64,000 nucleotides of DNA from Salinispora fenicalii (GTDB lineage Bacteria > Actinomycetota > Actinomycetes > Mycobacteriales > Micromonosporaceae): the NCBI RefSeq assembly GCF_000514815.1, contig NZ_AZWQ01000016.1, positions 58,489 through 122,488 on the forward strand. The letters run 5' to 3'. The notes below the pieces were generated by a model. The model made no database searches, had not been told where the DNA came from, and worked only from the letters and a program-made list of their open reading frames with translations. Below are positions 44,003 through 52,024 of this stretch, piece after piece. Position 1 is the first letter of the stretch, and the number at the start of each line of letters is the position of its first letter. Made by a program: the position numbers and the translations under genes.

Positions 44003-45307
44003 GTGCGCGAGGAACCCGCTTCCGTCGGTCAACGCCTCCTGGCTCTCATGGATCACTATCGGGGCCAGGAGAGTGCTCTCAACGAGCAAGTCCTGTGGCA
44101 CCTACACGGCCCGTACGACCACGACGCCATGACCCGTGCGGTAGTCGCGCTGTCGGCGCGACACGAGGCGCTGCGGACCACCTACCCGCGGGGGCGTCGG
44201 CTGCGTCAGCTCGTCCACGAGCCACGATCACTTGTGGTGCCGCTGACCGATGTCTCCGGCGAACCGGACGCCGCGGCCGCCGCGCAGCGGGTGATCGCCG
44301 CCGAGGTCGCCGCGCCGGTCGAGGCGTCGGTGTGGCCGCTGCGCCCGCTCGTGCTGCGGATTGCACCCGAGCATCACCTGGCGCTGCTAACCCTGCATCA
44401 CTACTGCTCGGACGACTATTCCAACGCGCTACTCGCGCGAGATCTACGGGCCCTGTACGCGCGCGAGGTCGGCGAGGTGATCGACCTGCCCGCCCCGCAG
44501 TGGCAGTACGCGCAGTGGGCCACCTGGCAACACGAGCAGCTTTCCGGAAAGAACCTGGACCGGCTCACCGGATACTGGAAGGAAAAGCTCACCGGCGCGC
44601 GGCTGGTGGAGCTGCCAGCGCGACGGCGGCGACCGGTGCCCGAGGGTGAACCACCATGGATTTCCATCGAGCACTATGTTGACGCGGACACCACGGCTGG
44701 TCTCCGACAGCTCGCACGCCGGCAACGCACCACGCTGTTCCCGGTCACCCTGGCGGTGTTCTACGCCCTGCTTCACCAGGAGACCGGGGCGTCCGACCTC
44801 ACCGTCGCCTCGCTGTTCGCGAACCGGAGCCGACCCGAGGTCCGCGAGACGGTGGGCTTCTTCGCCAGCATGGTGCTGCTACGCGAGCGACTTGGCGCGG
44901 ACACCACCCTCGGAGAGCTGATCGCCCAGACCCGCACCACCGTGATGGAAGCTATGCGCCATCAGGATCTGCCGCACCAGCTCCTTCCCCCGGACACCGT
45001 CGTCGGCGGGACCGGCCGTACCGACGACGTGTTGTTCCAGCTGCTGGGAAGTCTGCTGCCCCGGGCCGACATGGCCGGCGAGGAACTTGACGACATGGCG
45101 GCCCAGCTGGAACGGCGGCGCTTCGCACTGGAGTTCGTCGTCGTACCGCAGGGTGACGTGCTCTCGGTGTTGCTGCTCTGCTCCCGGGCGGAGTTCGACC
45201 CGGAATGGGCGGACGCCTTCGTCCGGAGCTATGTCGCGTTGATCCGGGCCACCGTCGCGACCACCGACGTCCCCCTGGCCGAATTGCGCGATGCCCTGGT
45301 CGCCTGA
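44003..45307 (+). CDS. Free-standing NRPS condensation-domain protein A
   Basis: 434 residues, the length of one C domain and nothing else. The active-site motif is LHHYCSDDYS near residue 132, fitting HHxxxD with an extra Asp. The later FANRSRPEVRETVGFF is the conserved segment before the DFG-like latch. It is paralogous to the protein at 50.5-51.8 kb. Stand-alone C-domain proteins form amide or ester bonds between a carrier-bound acyl group and a free or carrier-bound acceptor. It could join the aryl-thiazoline and the polyketide/acyl parts; this is inference. Confidence 0.88.
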   Translation: MREEPASVGQRLLALMDHYRGQESALNEQVLWHLHGPYDHDAMTRAVVALSARHEALRTTYPRGRRLRQLVHEPRSLVVPLTDVSGEPDAAAAAQRVIAAEVAAPVEASVWPLRPLVLRIAPEHHLALLTLHHYCSDDYSNALLARDLRALYAREVGEVIDLPAPQWQYAQWATWQHEQLSGKNLDRLTGYWKEKLTGARLVELPARRRRPVPEGEPPWISIEHYVDADTTAGLRQLARRQRTTLFPVTLAVFYALLHQETGASDLTVASLFANRSRPEVRETVGFFASMVLLRERLGADTTLGELIAQTRTTVMEAMRHQDLPHQLLPPDTVVGGTGRTDDVLFQLLGSLLPRADMAGEELDDMAAQLERRRFALEFVVVPQGDVLSVLLLCSRAEFDPEWADAFVRSYVALIRATVATTDVPLAELRDALVA

Positions 45308-45357
45308 GGGACCAGTGAACCGAAGTGAACTGTCACCCCGGCGAACCGAGGAAGACA

Positions 45358-45717
45358 ATGATTAGCGAAGACGACGTACGGCAGCGAGCCCTGACCCTCC
45401 CGGAGGCGCACGCGAGCTCCCACTTCGACAACGCCGACCTAAGGGTACGCAACAAGATCTTCGCGTCCTTCCCCGCCGGCGCCGGCACGGTCATGCTGCG
45501 GCTGAGCCCGCAGGATCAGGCAGAGCTGCTGGCCGAGGACCCGGCGACCTTCTCCGCGCCCGACAACCACTGGGGACGGCAGGGCTGGACGAGCGCGCGG
45601 TTGGACCGGGTCGACTCGGTCCAACTCGGCGAACTACTCACCGAGGCGTGGCGGCTGCGCGCGCCTCGACGACTGGTGACCGCCTTCGACGCGCGACACG
45701 GCGACACGGCGGAATAG
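45358..45717 (+). CDS. MmcQ/YjbR-family small protein
   Basis: 119 residues with the family pattern of a short conserved domain: TLPEAHASSHFDNADLRV at the N-terminus and NHWGRQGWTSARLD in the middle. It starts at ATG 45358 behind GAGGAAG. The fold binds DNA or a ligand in some relatives, but function is largely unknown. It follows the condensation-protein gene by 50 bases and may share its transcript. No catalytic role is suggested by residues seen. Confidence 0.75.
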   Translation: MISEDDVRQRALTLPEAHASSHFDNADLRVRNKIFASFPAGAGTVMLRLSPQDQAELLAEDPATFSAPDNHWGRQGWTSARLDRVDSVQLGELLTEAWRLRAPRRLVTAFDARHGDTAE

Positions 45718-46133
45718 ACCGGCCTCCGCGCCGGCGACCAATCACTGGAAGCACACCAGGCGAGCACTCGAACCTGCGGAGTGTAGCTGTAGTGTCGCTT
45801 CAGGTGGTTCACCGTGCCGAACGCGGAGGAGGGTCCGGCCATCGCGACGGTACCGCACCCGACACCCGACACCTGTAACCGGTAGGTGCGGTTCTGCATA
45901 TGACAACCCGTCGTCATGTCTGAGATGACACGTTGCTACCCCACCCCTTCAGGTTATCGATCTCGAAATTACCAAGATACGAACCCCGCTCCGCCCGTGC
46001 CGTGCCATTCCTTTCAAGATCACCGCGTGGCATCGATCGGATCCAACGTGAATACTCAATAGATTGAGCCGATCGGATATTCCCACACCGTGTTCGTCCG
46101 CTCTAGGGTGTAGCACCAACAGGAGGGGGAATT
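45718..46133. promoter_or_regulatory. 416-base non-coding gap with a palindrome upstream of the STAS gene
   Basis: No supported gene was found here. The right half is unusually AT-rich for this genome. CTCAAT-AG-ATTGAG (46055-46068) is a perfect dyad. CGATCGGAT occurs twice, at about 46034 and 46070, flanking it. The STAS gene start is preceded by AGGAGGGGG. The arrangement suggests a regulated promoter for the STAS gene. Confidence 0.45.
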
Positions 46134-46574
46134 ATGTTGCCGATGGTCAAGGCCCGAAGAGTAAGCACCACCGACGTCGCGATTTCGGTCAGCGGTAGCT
46201 GCACCCTAAGAACCGCTGGCTACGTAACCCGGGTCGCGGACTACATGCTCGGCCACGTCGAATCACGGCTGGAGCGGGTCGAGCTCGACCTGACCGAGGT
46301 GACCACGGTCGACGAGGACGGCTTCGCCTCCCTGGTCCAAGTCGCCGCGGCGGCGACCGAGGGCGGGGCCGCCGTGGTCGTACGGTACGGCGCCGAACGG
46401 ACAACGCTGGAACGGCACCACACCGGGCGACTGATGGCGTCCGAGCAGATCGGACGCATGTTGCGGACGCACCTGCGGCCGGTGGCCCGTCGCCGTCGGA
46501 TACACCTGGTCGTTGCGGACGACCGCATCGTCCGCGACTGCTCCGTTTCGCTGGCCGGACGACACCGAGGTTGA
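46134..46574 (+). CDS. STAS-domain protein (anti-sigma-factor antagonist-like), acidic at the phosphosite
   Basis: 146 residues. The STAS core is visible as VAISVSGSCTLRT and RVELDLTEVTTVDEDGFASLVQ. In SpoIIAA-type proteins the loop reads DSSG with a phosphorylatable Ser; here it is DEDG, so the Ser is absent and two acidic residues take its place. It may be permanently in a phosphorylated-like state, or work by ligand binding. A basic C-terminal region of about 50 residues follows the domain. It is the only protein of regulatory type recognised in the window. Confidence 0.75.
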   Translation: MLPMVKARRVSTTDVAISVSGSCTLRTAGYVTRVADYMLGHVESRLERVELDLTEVTTVDEDGFASLVQVAAAATEGGAAVVVRYGAERTTLERHHTGRLMASEQIGRMLRTHLRPVARRRRIHLVVADDRIVRDCSVSLAGRHRG

Positions 46575-47207
46575 CCCCGGCCGGACAGCGGCATGGCCCC
46601 GGTGACATCGGGGCGTGGCTGTCGAACGACGGGGCGTGGTTGCCCGCCACCAGGCCAAGCGGGCCAGCGCCCGCAACCCCCGGTCGTCGTCGGTCGCGAC
46701 CGGGCCCTGCGCGACGATCCGGCCACGACCGGACCAATTGAAAGCAGTCATTCGTACCCGACCAACCACTGCGCCACGTAGCCACCCGGACCCACGGTTA
46801 ACCGGCCCGTAAACCAAAGACAACGTTATCGCCGCCCCTCCCTCTTGCGTCGAACTGGGCCGAACCAGAGGAACCAGCGGGAATCCCGAAGCCGCAGACC
46901 ACTGCCTGGCAAACTCATTGTCACCACTTCCGAGACACATGGTAACCGAATCCGGGCGCAGATTCGGTTCCACAACGAGAGACTGGATTTCGATCGAAGC
47001 GACAAATGCCGGTCCGCCGGGCCGGAGCCACGGCCAATCCCGTTGATCATTACTGGCTGCGAGACCCCGGCCCCCTGGGCTCGGCCAGTGCGCCCGGCGC
47101 GCGTGACGGTTGGCGTCACACCGTCAGTGTCCCGGCGTCCACCCTGGCGCAGTGTCACGGGCCGTTGGGCTTGCCCAGAACAGCAGACACAACACACACT
47201 AGACACC
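46575..47207. other. 633-base stretch without a supported gene
   Basis: Short open frames exist on both strands but show neither family resemblance nor ribosome sites. GC content falls near 46900-47000. At the right end GACACAACACACACTAG (47186-47202) runs nearly to the P450 start and includes the ACACAAC motif shared with other gaps. An upstream part of the P450 transcript, a small RNA or decayed DNA are all possible. Confidence 0.5.
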
Positions 47208-48410
47208 ATGACCACATCGGCCCTGGCACCACGCTTCGACGCCTTGGACCCGAACGTCGTCGAGAACCCCTACCCGGAGTACGCCCGCCTGCGTGCCGCC
47301 GGTCCGCTGTGCCGGCTCGGACCGGGCAGTTGGGGGGTCACCCGATTCGCCGACGTCACCAGCCTGCAACACGACCCCCGCCTCGGCAGCGAGTTCCCGG
47401 CGGGCTACCACGAAGTCTCCGTCGGCGACGGCCCGGCGAGCGCATTCTTCCAGCGGGTCATGCTCTACCGCGACCCGCCGGACCACATCCGGCTACGCCG
47501 GCTGGTGAGCGGAGCGTTCACCCCTGCGGTGGTCCGGCGGTTGCGCGCCCACATCGAGGACCTGGTCGACGAACTACTCGCACCGGCCCTGGCTGCCGGC
47601 CGGATGGACCTGGTTTCCGAGCTGGCCTATCCGCTACCGGTACGGGTGATCTGCCGGCTGATGGGGATCCCACTGGAGTCCGCGGAGGACGTGCGCCACC
47701 ACGCGACGAACATTGGCCGGGCGTTCACCGCGGTCGTCCCGGAACAAACTCGGGTCGACGCCGACGAGGCCGTCAGCTGGCTGCGTGAACACCTCGGTGC
47801 CCTCCTGGAAAAACGCCGGTCACGCCCGGGCGACGACCTGCTCTCCCGACTGCTGGACGCCGAGGAGTCGGGGGACAACCTCAGCGCCGACGAGATCGTG
47901 GACAACACCGTCTTCTCGTTTTTCGCCGGCTTCGAGACGACCGTACATATGATCACCACCGGAACCGCGGCGCTGCTGGCCCATCCCGACCAGCTCGCCC
48001 GGCTGCGTGCTGACCCCTCGCTGGTGACGACCGCCGTCGACGAGTTCCTCCGCTGGGACGCGCCAATCCAGGGCACCGCTCGCTACGTCCGCGAACCGAT
48101 CGAGATCGGAGGCCGGACCATCCGCAGAGGTCGGGTCCTAGTGCTGATGATCGGCTCGGCTAATCATGACGAGCGACGGTTCGCCCGGCCTGACCGCCTC
48201 GACGTGGGCCGACAGGACAACCCGCACGTCGCCTTCGGCGGCGGCTCCCATCTGTGCCTCGGCGCCTACCTGGCCCGGATGGAGGGTGCGGTGGTCTTCG
48301 ACCGGCTGGCCCGACTCGCGGTGCTGGAGCCCGACGGCCCCACGGTCCGGGAGCCGAACACTCCCTTCCGGGCGTACGCCTCGGTGCCGGTGCGAATCGG
48401 CGACGGGTGA
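47208..48410 (+). CDS. Cytochrome P450, second
   Basis: A 400-residue P450. The I-helix motif is FFAGFETTV, ExxR is DEFLRWDAP, and the heme loop is FGGGSHLCLG with Cys near 350. It resembles the 42.7-43.9 kb P450 in its N-terminal and central regions, so the two may be paralogues. ATG 47208 was chosen because the family similarity starts there; there is no ribosome site, and the start follows an AT-rich ACACAAC-containing segment, so the mRNA may be leaderless. It converges with an O-methyltransferase gene. Confidence 0.92.
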   Translation: MTTSALAPRFDALDPNVVENPYPEYARLRAAGPLCRLGPGSWGVTRFADVTSLQHDPRLGSEFPAGYHEVSVGDGPASAFFQRVMLYRDPPDHIRLRRLVSGAFTPAVVRRLRAHIEDLVDELLAPALAAGRMDLVSELAYPLPVRVICRLMGIPLESAEDVRHHATNIGRAFTAVVPEQTRVDADEAVSWLREHLGALLEKRRSRPGDDLLSRLLDAEESGDNLSADEIVDNTVFSFFAGFETTVHMITTGTAALLAHPDQLARLRADPSLVTTAVDEFLRWDAPIQGTARYVREPIEIGGRTIRRGRVLVLMIGSANHDERRFARPDRLDVGRQDNPHVAFGGGSHLCLGAYLARMEGAVVFDRLARLAVLEPDGPTVREPNTPFRAYASVPVRIGDG

Positions 48411-48447
48411 GCCGCCCCTCGTGACCCCGGCGCACGTATCGACGGCC

Positions 48448-49467
48448 TCAATCGGTGGTCGGCAGCGCCTCCAGCACAGTCAGCGTGGGCGTCGCGATGA
48501 CCTGACCCAGCCGTAGCCCGACCCGCTCCAGCAGCGCGCCGGTCTGCGCACTGCTGCGGTGTGCCCCACCGGTGAGCACCATCGCGTGGACGTCGAACAG
48601 CTTCGCCACGTCGAAGGTATCCCCGGGTGGCAGCACCGCTTCCAAGAGCACCAACCGGGAGTCGGGTCGCATCGCGGCGCGGATGACGCCGAGGATCCGG
48701 ACCGCGTCGTCGTCGTCGAATCCGGGCAGCACCGTCTTGAGTAGGTACCCGTCGCGGTCGGCCGGTACCGCGTCGAAGGCGCTGCCGGACACCACATCGC
48801 AGCGATCGGCGACCCCGGCACCCGTGAGCACCGCCGGGGCACCTGCCACGACGTGCGGAAGGTCGAACAGCACGCCGCGGACCGCCGGGAACCGGGCCAG
48901 CAGCCCCGCCAGGAAGCCGCCGGTGCCACCGCCGACGTCGACCAACGTGCCGAAGCGCCGCCACGGGTAGGCGCCGAGAAGCGTCCGCAGGTGCAGCCGG
49001 TTGATGCTCCGCATCCAGTCGTCGACCCGGGCGCTCTCGGCCGGGTTCGCCGCCAGATGGTCCCAGTAGCTTCGGCCGTGCACCCGGTCGAAGGCCGGCC
49101 TGCCGGTCCGGAGGGTGTGTCCTATCTGCGCCCAGGAGCGCACATCAGAGTCGAGCACCGTGAAGCTGTCCCGCAGCGACATCGGGTGATCCCCGCGGAG
49201 CGGCTCGGCCAACGGAGTGAGAGCGAACTCCGCCGCACCCACCTCGGCGAAGACCCCCCGGGCCGCTAGTGCCCGCAGCAGCCGCAGCAGGGCGCCCGGA
49301 TCAGCCCCGGCGGCCTCCGCCAGATCGGTCACCGTCCGCGGACCGTCCGCGAGCAGGTCGGCGATGCGGAGGTCACAGGCGGCCCGCAGGGCGAACGGGG
49401 TGATCTGGTCACCGAGTTCGCCGAGGCGGACCACGGCGTCCAGGTCGAGCCGCGGCCGTCCGGCCAT
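48448..49467 (-). CDS. Class I O-methyltransferase family protein, catalytic His absent
   Basis: 339 residues, same family as the protein at 22.7 kb. It has a winged-helix N-terminus and SAM motif LVDVGGGTGGFLAGLL, then FDLPHVV. The segment that holds the general-base His in plant-type enzymes reads LKTVLPGFDDDDAVRIL, with Pro-Gly in place of His-Asp. DnrK-type relatives also lack this His. The ATG at 49467 is preceded by GAGAGGGG and lies one base after the stop of the di-iron protein, so the two are coupled. It might methylate a hydroxyl or N-hydroxyl created by that enzyme. Confidence 0.82.
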   Translation of the reverse strand: MAGRPRLDLDAVVRLGELGDQITPFALRAACDLRIADLLADGPRTVTDLAEAAGADPGALLRLLRALAARGVFAEVGAAEFALTPLAEPLRGDHPMSLRDSFTVLDSDVRSWAQIGHTLRTGRPAFDRVHGRSYWDHLAANPAESARVDDWMRSINRLHLRTLLGAYPWRRFGTLVDVGGGTGGFLAGLLARFPAVRGVLFDLPHVVAGAPAVLTGAGVADRCDVVSGSAFDAVPADRDGYLLKTVLPGFDDDDAVRILGVIRAAMRPDSRLVLLEAVLPPGDTFDVAKLFDVHAMVLTGGAHRSSAQTGALLERVGLRLGQVIATPTLTVLEALPTTD

Positions 49468-49468
49468 C

Positions 49469-50434
49469 TCAACGCCCCTCTCGTACGCGCAGCCGCTCAC
49501 CGGCGAACCGCAGCAGCTCCAGCTTTTCCAGGCCCACACGGACCCGGTGGGTCATCAGCCCGATCTGGCTGAGCGCGGCCGTGACCCGCGAGAACACCGC
49601 CTGCCGATACATGATCATGAGCTCGTGTGACGCGGCGAACGAGACTCCCTCGGCCCGGTCGACCTCCAAACGTTGCCAGATGTCGCCGAGCAAAAAGCGC
49701 TGGCGGATCAACGATGCCGCGTCGAGGACCAGCTCCTCCCGTTCGGCCCGCTCCGCCGTAGTCAACTGGCCGTAGAGGCCGCGTAGTGAGAGCACGCCGA
49801 AGGTGACGTGCCGAGCCTCGTCCCGGGCGACGAGGCGGGTCAGGTTCTTGATCAGCGGATCATGGAAGCTGCTGTTGGACAGTCGGAACGAGGCCATCGC
49901 GATCGCCTCGACCATGATCTGCATGCCGAGTGCGGTCACGTCCCACCGCGGGTCCGAGAGAATGTCGGTGAGCAACTCCCGCAACGGCGGCGATACCTCG
50001 TATGGCTCGGGAATCTTTTCTCGCAGATACCGCGCGAAGACCTCCACGTGACGTGCCTCGTCCACGGCCTGGGTGGCTGCGCAGAACTTGCTGTCGAGGT
50101 CGGGTACCGCCGCCACCAGGCGGGCGGCGACCACCATGGCCGCCTGCTCACCGTGGAGGAACTGGCTGACCATCCAGGACTGGAACTCCCAGCGGAAGTC
50201 GTCCCAGGCGGCCCGGCCGCGTACCGCGAGCGGAGAATCCGCGAACGCGGCCATCGCGAACGCGGAGTCGTCAGGCAGCGGTTCACCGAACGGCACGTCC
50301 ACCGTCCAGTCGACGTCGGACACCTTCCACTGGGCCGACTTGGCCCGCTCATAGAGGGCCATCAGCCGAGGATCCGTGGCTTCGTAGTCCCAGTTGAGTG
50401 TGGTGTCGACCTGGGTCGGCACAACAAGGCTCAT
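49469..50434 (-). CDS. Di-iron ferritin-like oxygenase
   Basis: 321 residues from ATG 50434. The likely iron ligands are Glu96 (HGEQAA), Glu126 and His129 (DEARHVE), Glu176 (VEAIAM), and Glu206 and His209 (DEARHVT): a complete quartet of two E-ExxH halves. This is the ligand set of AurF/CmlI-type N-oxygenases and acyl desaturases. No ribosome site; TACGTT lies seven bases before the ATG on the minus strand, so it is probably leaderless. It may oxidise an amine to hydroxylamine or nitro, or hydroxylate or desaturate an acyl group. Confidence 0.85.
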   Translation of the reverse strand: MSLVVPTQVDTTLNWDYEATDPRLMALYERAKSAQWKVSDVDWTVDVPFGEPLPDDSAFAMAAFADSPLAVRGRAAWDDFRWEFQSWMVSQFLHGEQAAMVVAARLVAAVPDLDSKFCAATQAVDEARHVEVFARYLREKIPEPYEVSPPLRELLTDILSDPRWDVTALGMQIMVEAIAMASFRLSNSSFHDPLIKNLTRLVARDEARHVTFGVLSLRGLYGQLTTAERAEREELVLDAASLIRQRFLLGDIWQRLEVDRAEGVSFAASHELMIMYRQAVFSRVTAALSQIGLMTHRVRVGLEKLELLRFAGERLRVREGR

Positions 50435-50494
50435 ACGACACAACGTACCGATCGGGCCGGCCGATGCCAATCCACTGACGCTATCGTCGCTTTC
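50435..50494. promoter_or_regulatory. 60-base divergent promoter of two leaderless genes
   Basis: Only 60 bases separate the divergent starts. On the minus strand TACGTT (50447-50442) lies seven bases from ATG 50434. On the plus strand TATCGT (50482-50487) lies seven bases from GTG 50495. Neither start has a ribosome site. ACACAAC is present at 50438-50444, between the minus -10 box and its start. Confidence 0.6.
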
Positions 50495-51805
50495 GTGAAC
50501 ACACGACAAACGCCAGCATCGGTGTCCCAGCGTCTGCTCTGGATGATCAAACACTACCGCGCCGACTTCGGCGCGTTGAGCTGTCCGCTACTGTGCCGGC
50601 TGACCGGCGACCTGGACGCGAACGCGCTGGACGTCGCGTTGACCCGGCTCGCCGCCCGGCACGAATCGCTGCGGACCACCTTCACCGGACGCGGAGCCCG
50701 GCTGGCCCAGATCGTTCACCCACCGGCCCCGGTGCCGACCCGGCGGATCTACCTGTCCGACCATCCGGACCCGGACGGTGCGGTCGACGAGGCGGTACGC
50801 GCCGAGCTGCGCACCGCGATCGATCCCACCGAGTGGCCGGCCCGGACGACACTGTGGCGACTCGGGGCCCGCACACACCTGCTCTGCCTGAACCTGCACC
50901 ACCTGGTGACCGACGCCTGGTCCACCGGGATACTCTTCCGCGACCTCGGCGCACTGTACGCCCAGGCGACCGGAGCGAGTTCACCGCTGCCCGACACCGG
51001 CTGGCCGTACACCCGGTTCGTCGAGTGGCAGCAGGAACTCCTCGACGGCGACGGGCTACAACGACACCGTGACTACTGGCGCCGGCAGCTGGCTGGCAGT
51101 CAGCTACCGGCGCTGCCCGCCGCGGCGGACGACCGGCCGACCAACGACGACCGGTCGGCCACCGCGGACGTGGCGATCGACCTCGACCGCGAGACCGTCA
51201 CCCGGCTGCGCGCTCTGGCCCGAACCCGTCACACCACGCTCTTCGCGGTGTTGCTGGCGGTCTTCTACCACCACCTGCACCAGGTCACCGGACAGGACGA
51301 CCTCGCGGTGGCGTCGATGTTCGCCAACCGGTCCCGCCCCGAACTGCGGGAGACCGTAGGTCTGCTGGCCAACATGGTGCTACTGCGAGCCCGGGTCGGA
51401 CAGGCAGCCACCTTCGCCGACCTCGTCGGGCAGGCGCACTCCGCAGCCATCGGCGCCTTCACCTACCAGGACCTGCCGTACCAGATGCTGCCGGCGGACG
51501 TGGTGCGCGCCGGTGGGCGCCGCGCCGACGACGTGCTGTTCAACGTGATGGCCGAGGCGCAGCACCGCACGGTCGCGGCGGGTGTCGGCTTCGAACTGCT
51601 GGTGCCTCGAGGCCTGGGCAGCCGGTTCCGGTTCGAGCTGGCCATCGCCCCAATGGGACCAGCGGATCTGCGGGTCGTCTTCTACCACCCCACCGCCGCA
51701 TACACCCCGGCCCAGGCGCACAGATTCCTCTCCGGGTACGCCGACCTGGCCACCACCCTGACCGCGGCACCCACCGCCCCGCTGGGCACCGCCCGGCCGG
51801 TCTGA
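50495..51805 (+). CDS. Free-standing NRPS condensation-domain protein B
   Basis: 436 residues, a single C domain. The motif LHHLVTDAWSTG near residue 134 is canonical HHxxxDG-type with Ala for Gly. FANRSRPELRETVGLL matches the paralogue at 44.0-45.3 kb, and the N-terminal TPASVSQRLLWMIKHY matches its PASVGQRLLALMDHY. The GTG start has no ribosome site but a TATCGT -10 box seven bases upstream. Likely an amide- or ester-forming enzyme working in trans. Two copies suggest two different couplings or a heterodimer. Confidence 0.88.
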   Translation: MNTRQTPASVSQRLLWMIKHYRADFGALSCPLLCRLTGDLDANALDVALTRLAARHESLRTTFTGRGARLAQIVHPPAPVPTRRIYLSDHPDPDGAVDEAVRAELRTAIDPTEWPARTTLWRLGARTHLLCLNLHHLVTDAWSTGILFRDLGALYAQATGASSPLPDTGWPYTRFVEWQQELLDGDGLQRHRDYWRRQLAGSQLPALPAAADDRPTNDDRSATADVAIDLDRETVTRLRALARTRHTTLFAVLLAVFYHHLHQVTGQDDLAVASMFANRSRPELRETVGLLANMVLLRARVGQAATFADLVGQAHSAAIGAFTYQDLPYQMLPADVVRAGGRRADDVLFNVMAEAQHRTVAAGVGFELLVPRGLGSRFRFELAIAPMGPADLRVVFYHPTAAYTPAQAHRFLSGYADLATTLTAAPTAPLGTARPV

Positions 51806-52024
51806 TCCGGCGGCGGACCGGGACTGTCACCCACTGGCCCACAGGTGGCGTTGGTTAAAAACGAGAAGCGACACAGCACTAACACCACATACTCTTGACA
51901 CCGCATGCCGCTACTGAGAGGCTTCGACCAGTCCTACCTGGCAAACGCGCAGGAGGCGGACGACTCCTCGGGCCGTACCGCGGGGCACCGCTCACCCGGT
52001 CGATGCTGTGACAGGAAGGTCCAC
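51806..52024 (+). promoter_or_regulatory. Upstream region of the SsuD-like operon
   Basis: AT-rich sequence near 51855-51900 contains CGACACAGCAC and ACACCACATACTCTTGACACC, resembling the ACACAAC-rich promoters of the locus. TACTCT is a possible -10. An in-frame ATG at 51905 would extend the monooxygenase by 40 residues, but those residues look unlike the family, so I treat 51905-52024 as untranslated leader. AGGAAGG precedes ATG 52025. Confidence 0.4.

Noticed and set aside
46826..47215. A 129-codon minus-strand open frame in the gap before the second P450
   Set aside because: No ribosome site or family resemblance, and it runs across the P450 promoter and start; not supported as a gene.
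51905..52024. A 40-residue N-terminal extension of the SsuD-like protein
   Set aside because: The extension is unlike the family, while ATG 52025 has AGGAAGG upstream and begins with the conserved MSLHLHWFLP.
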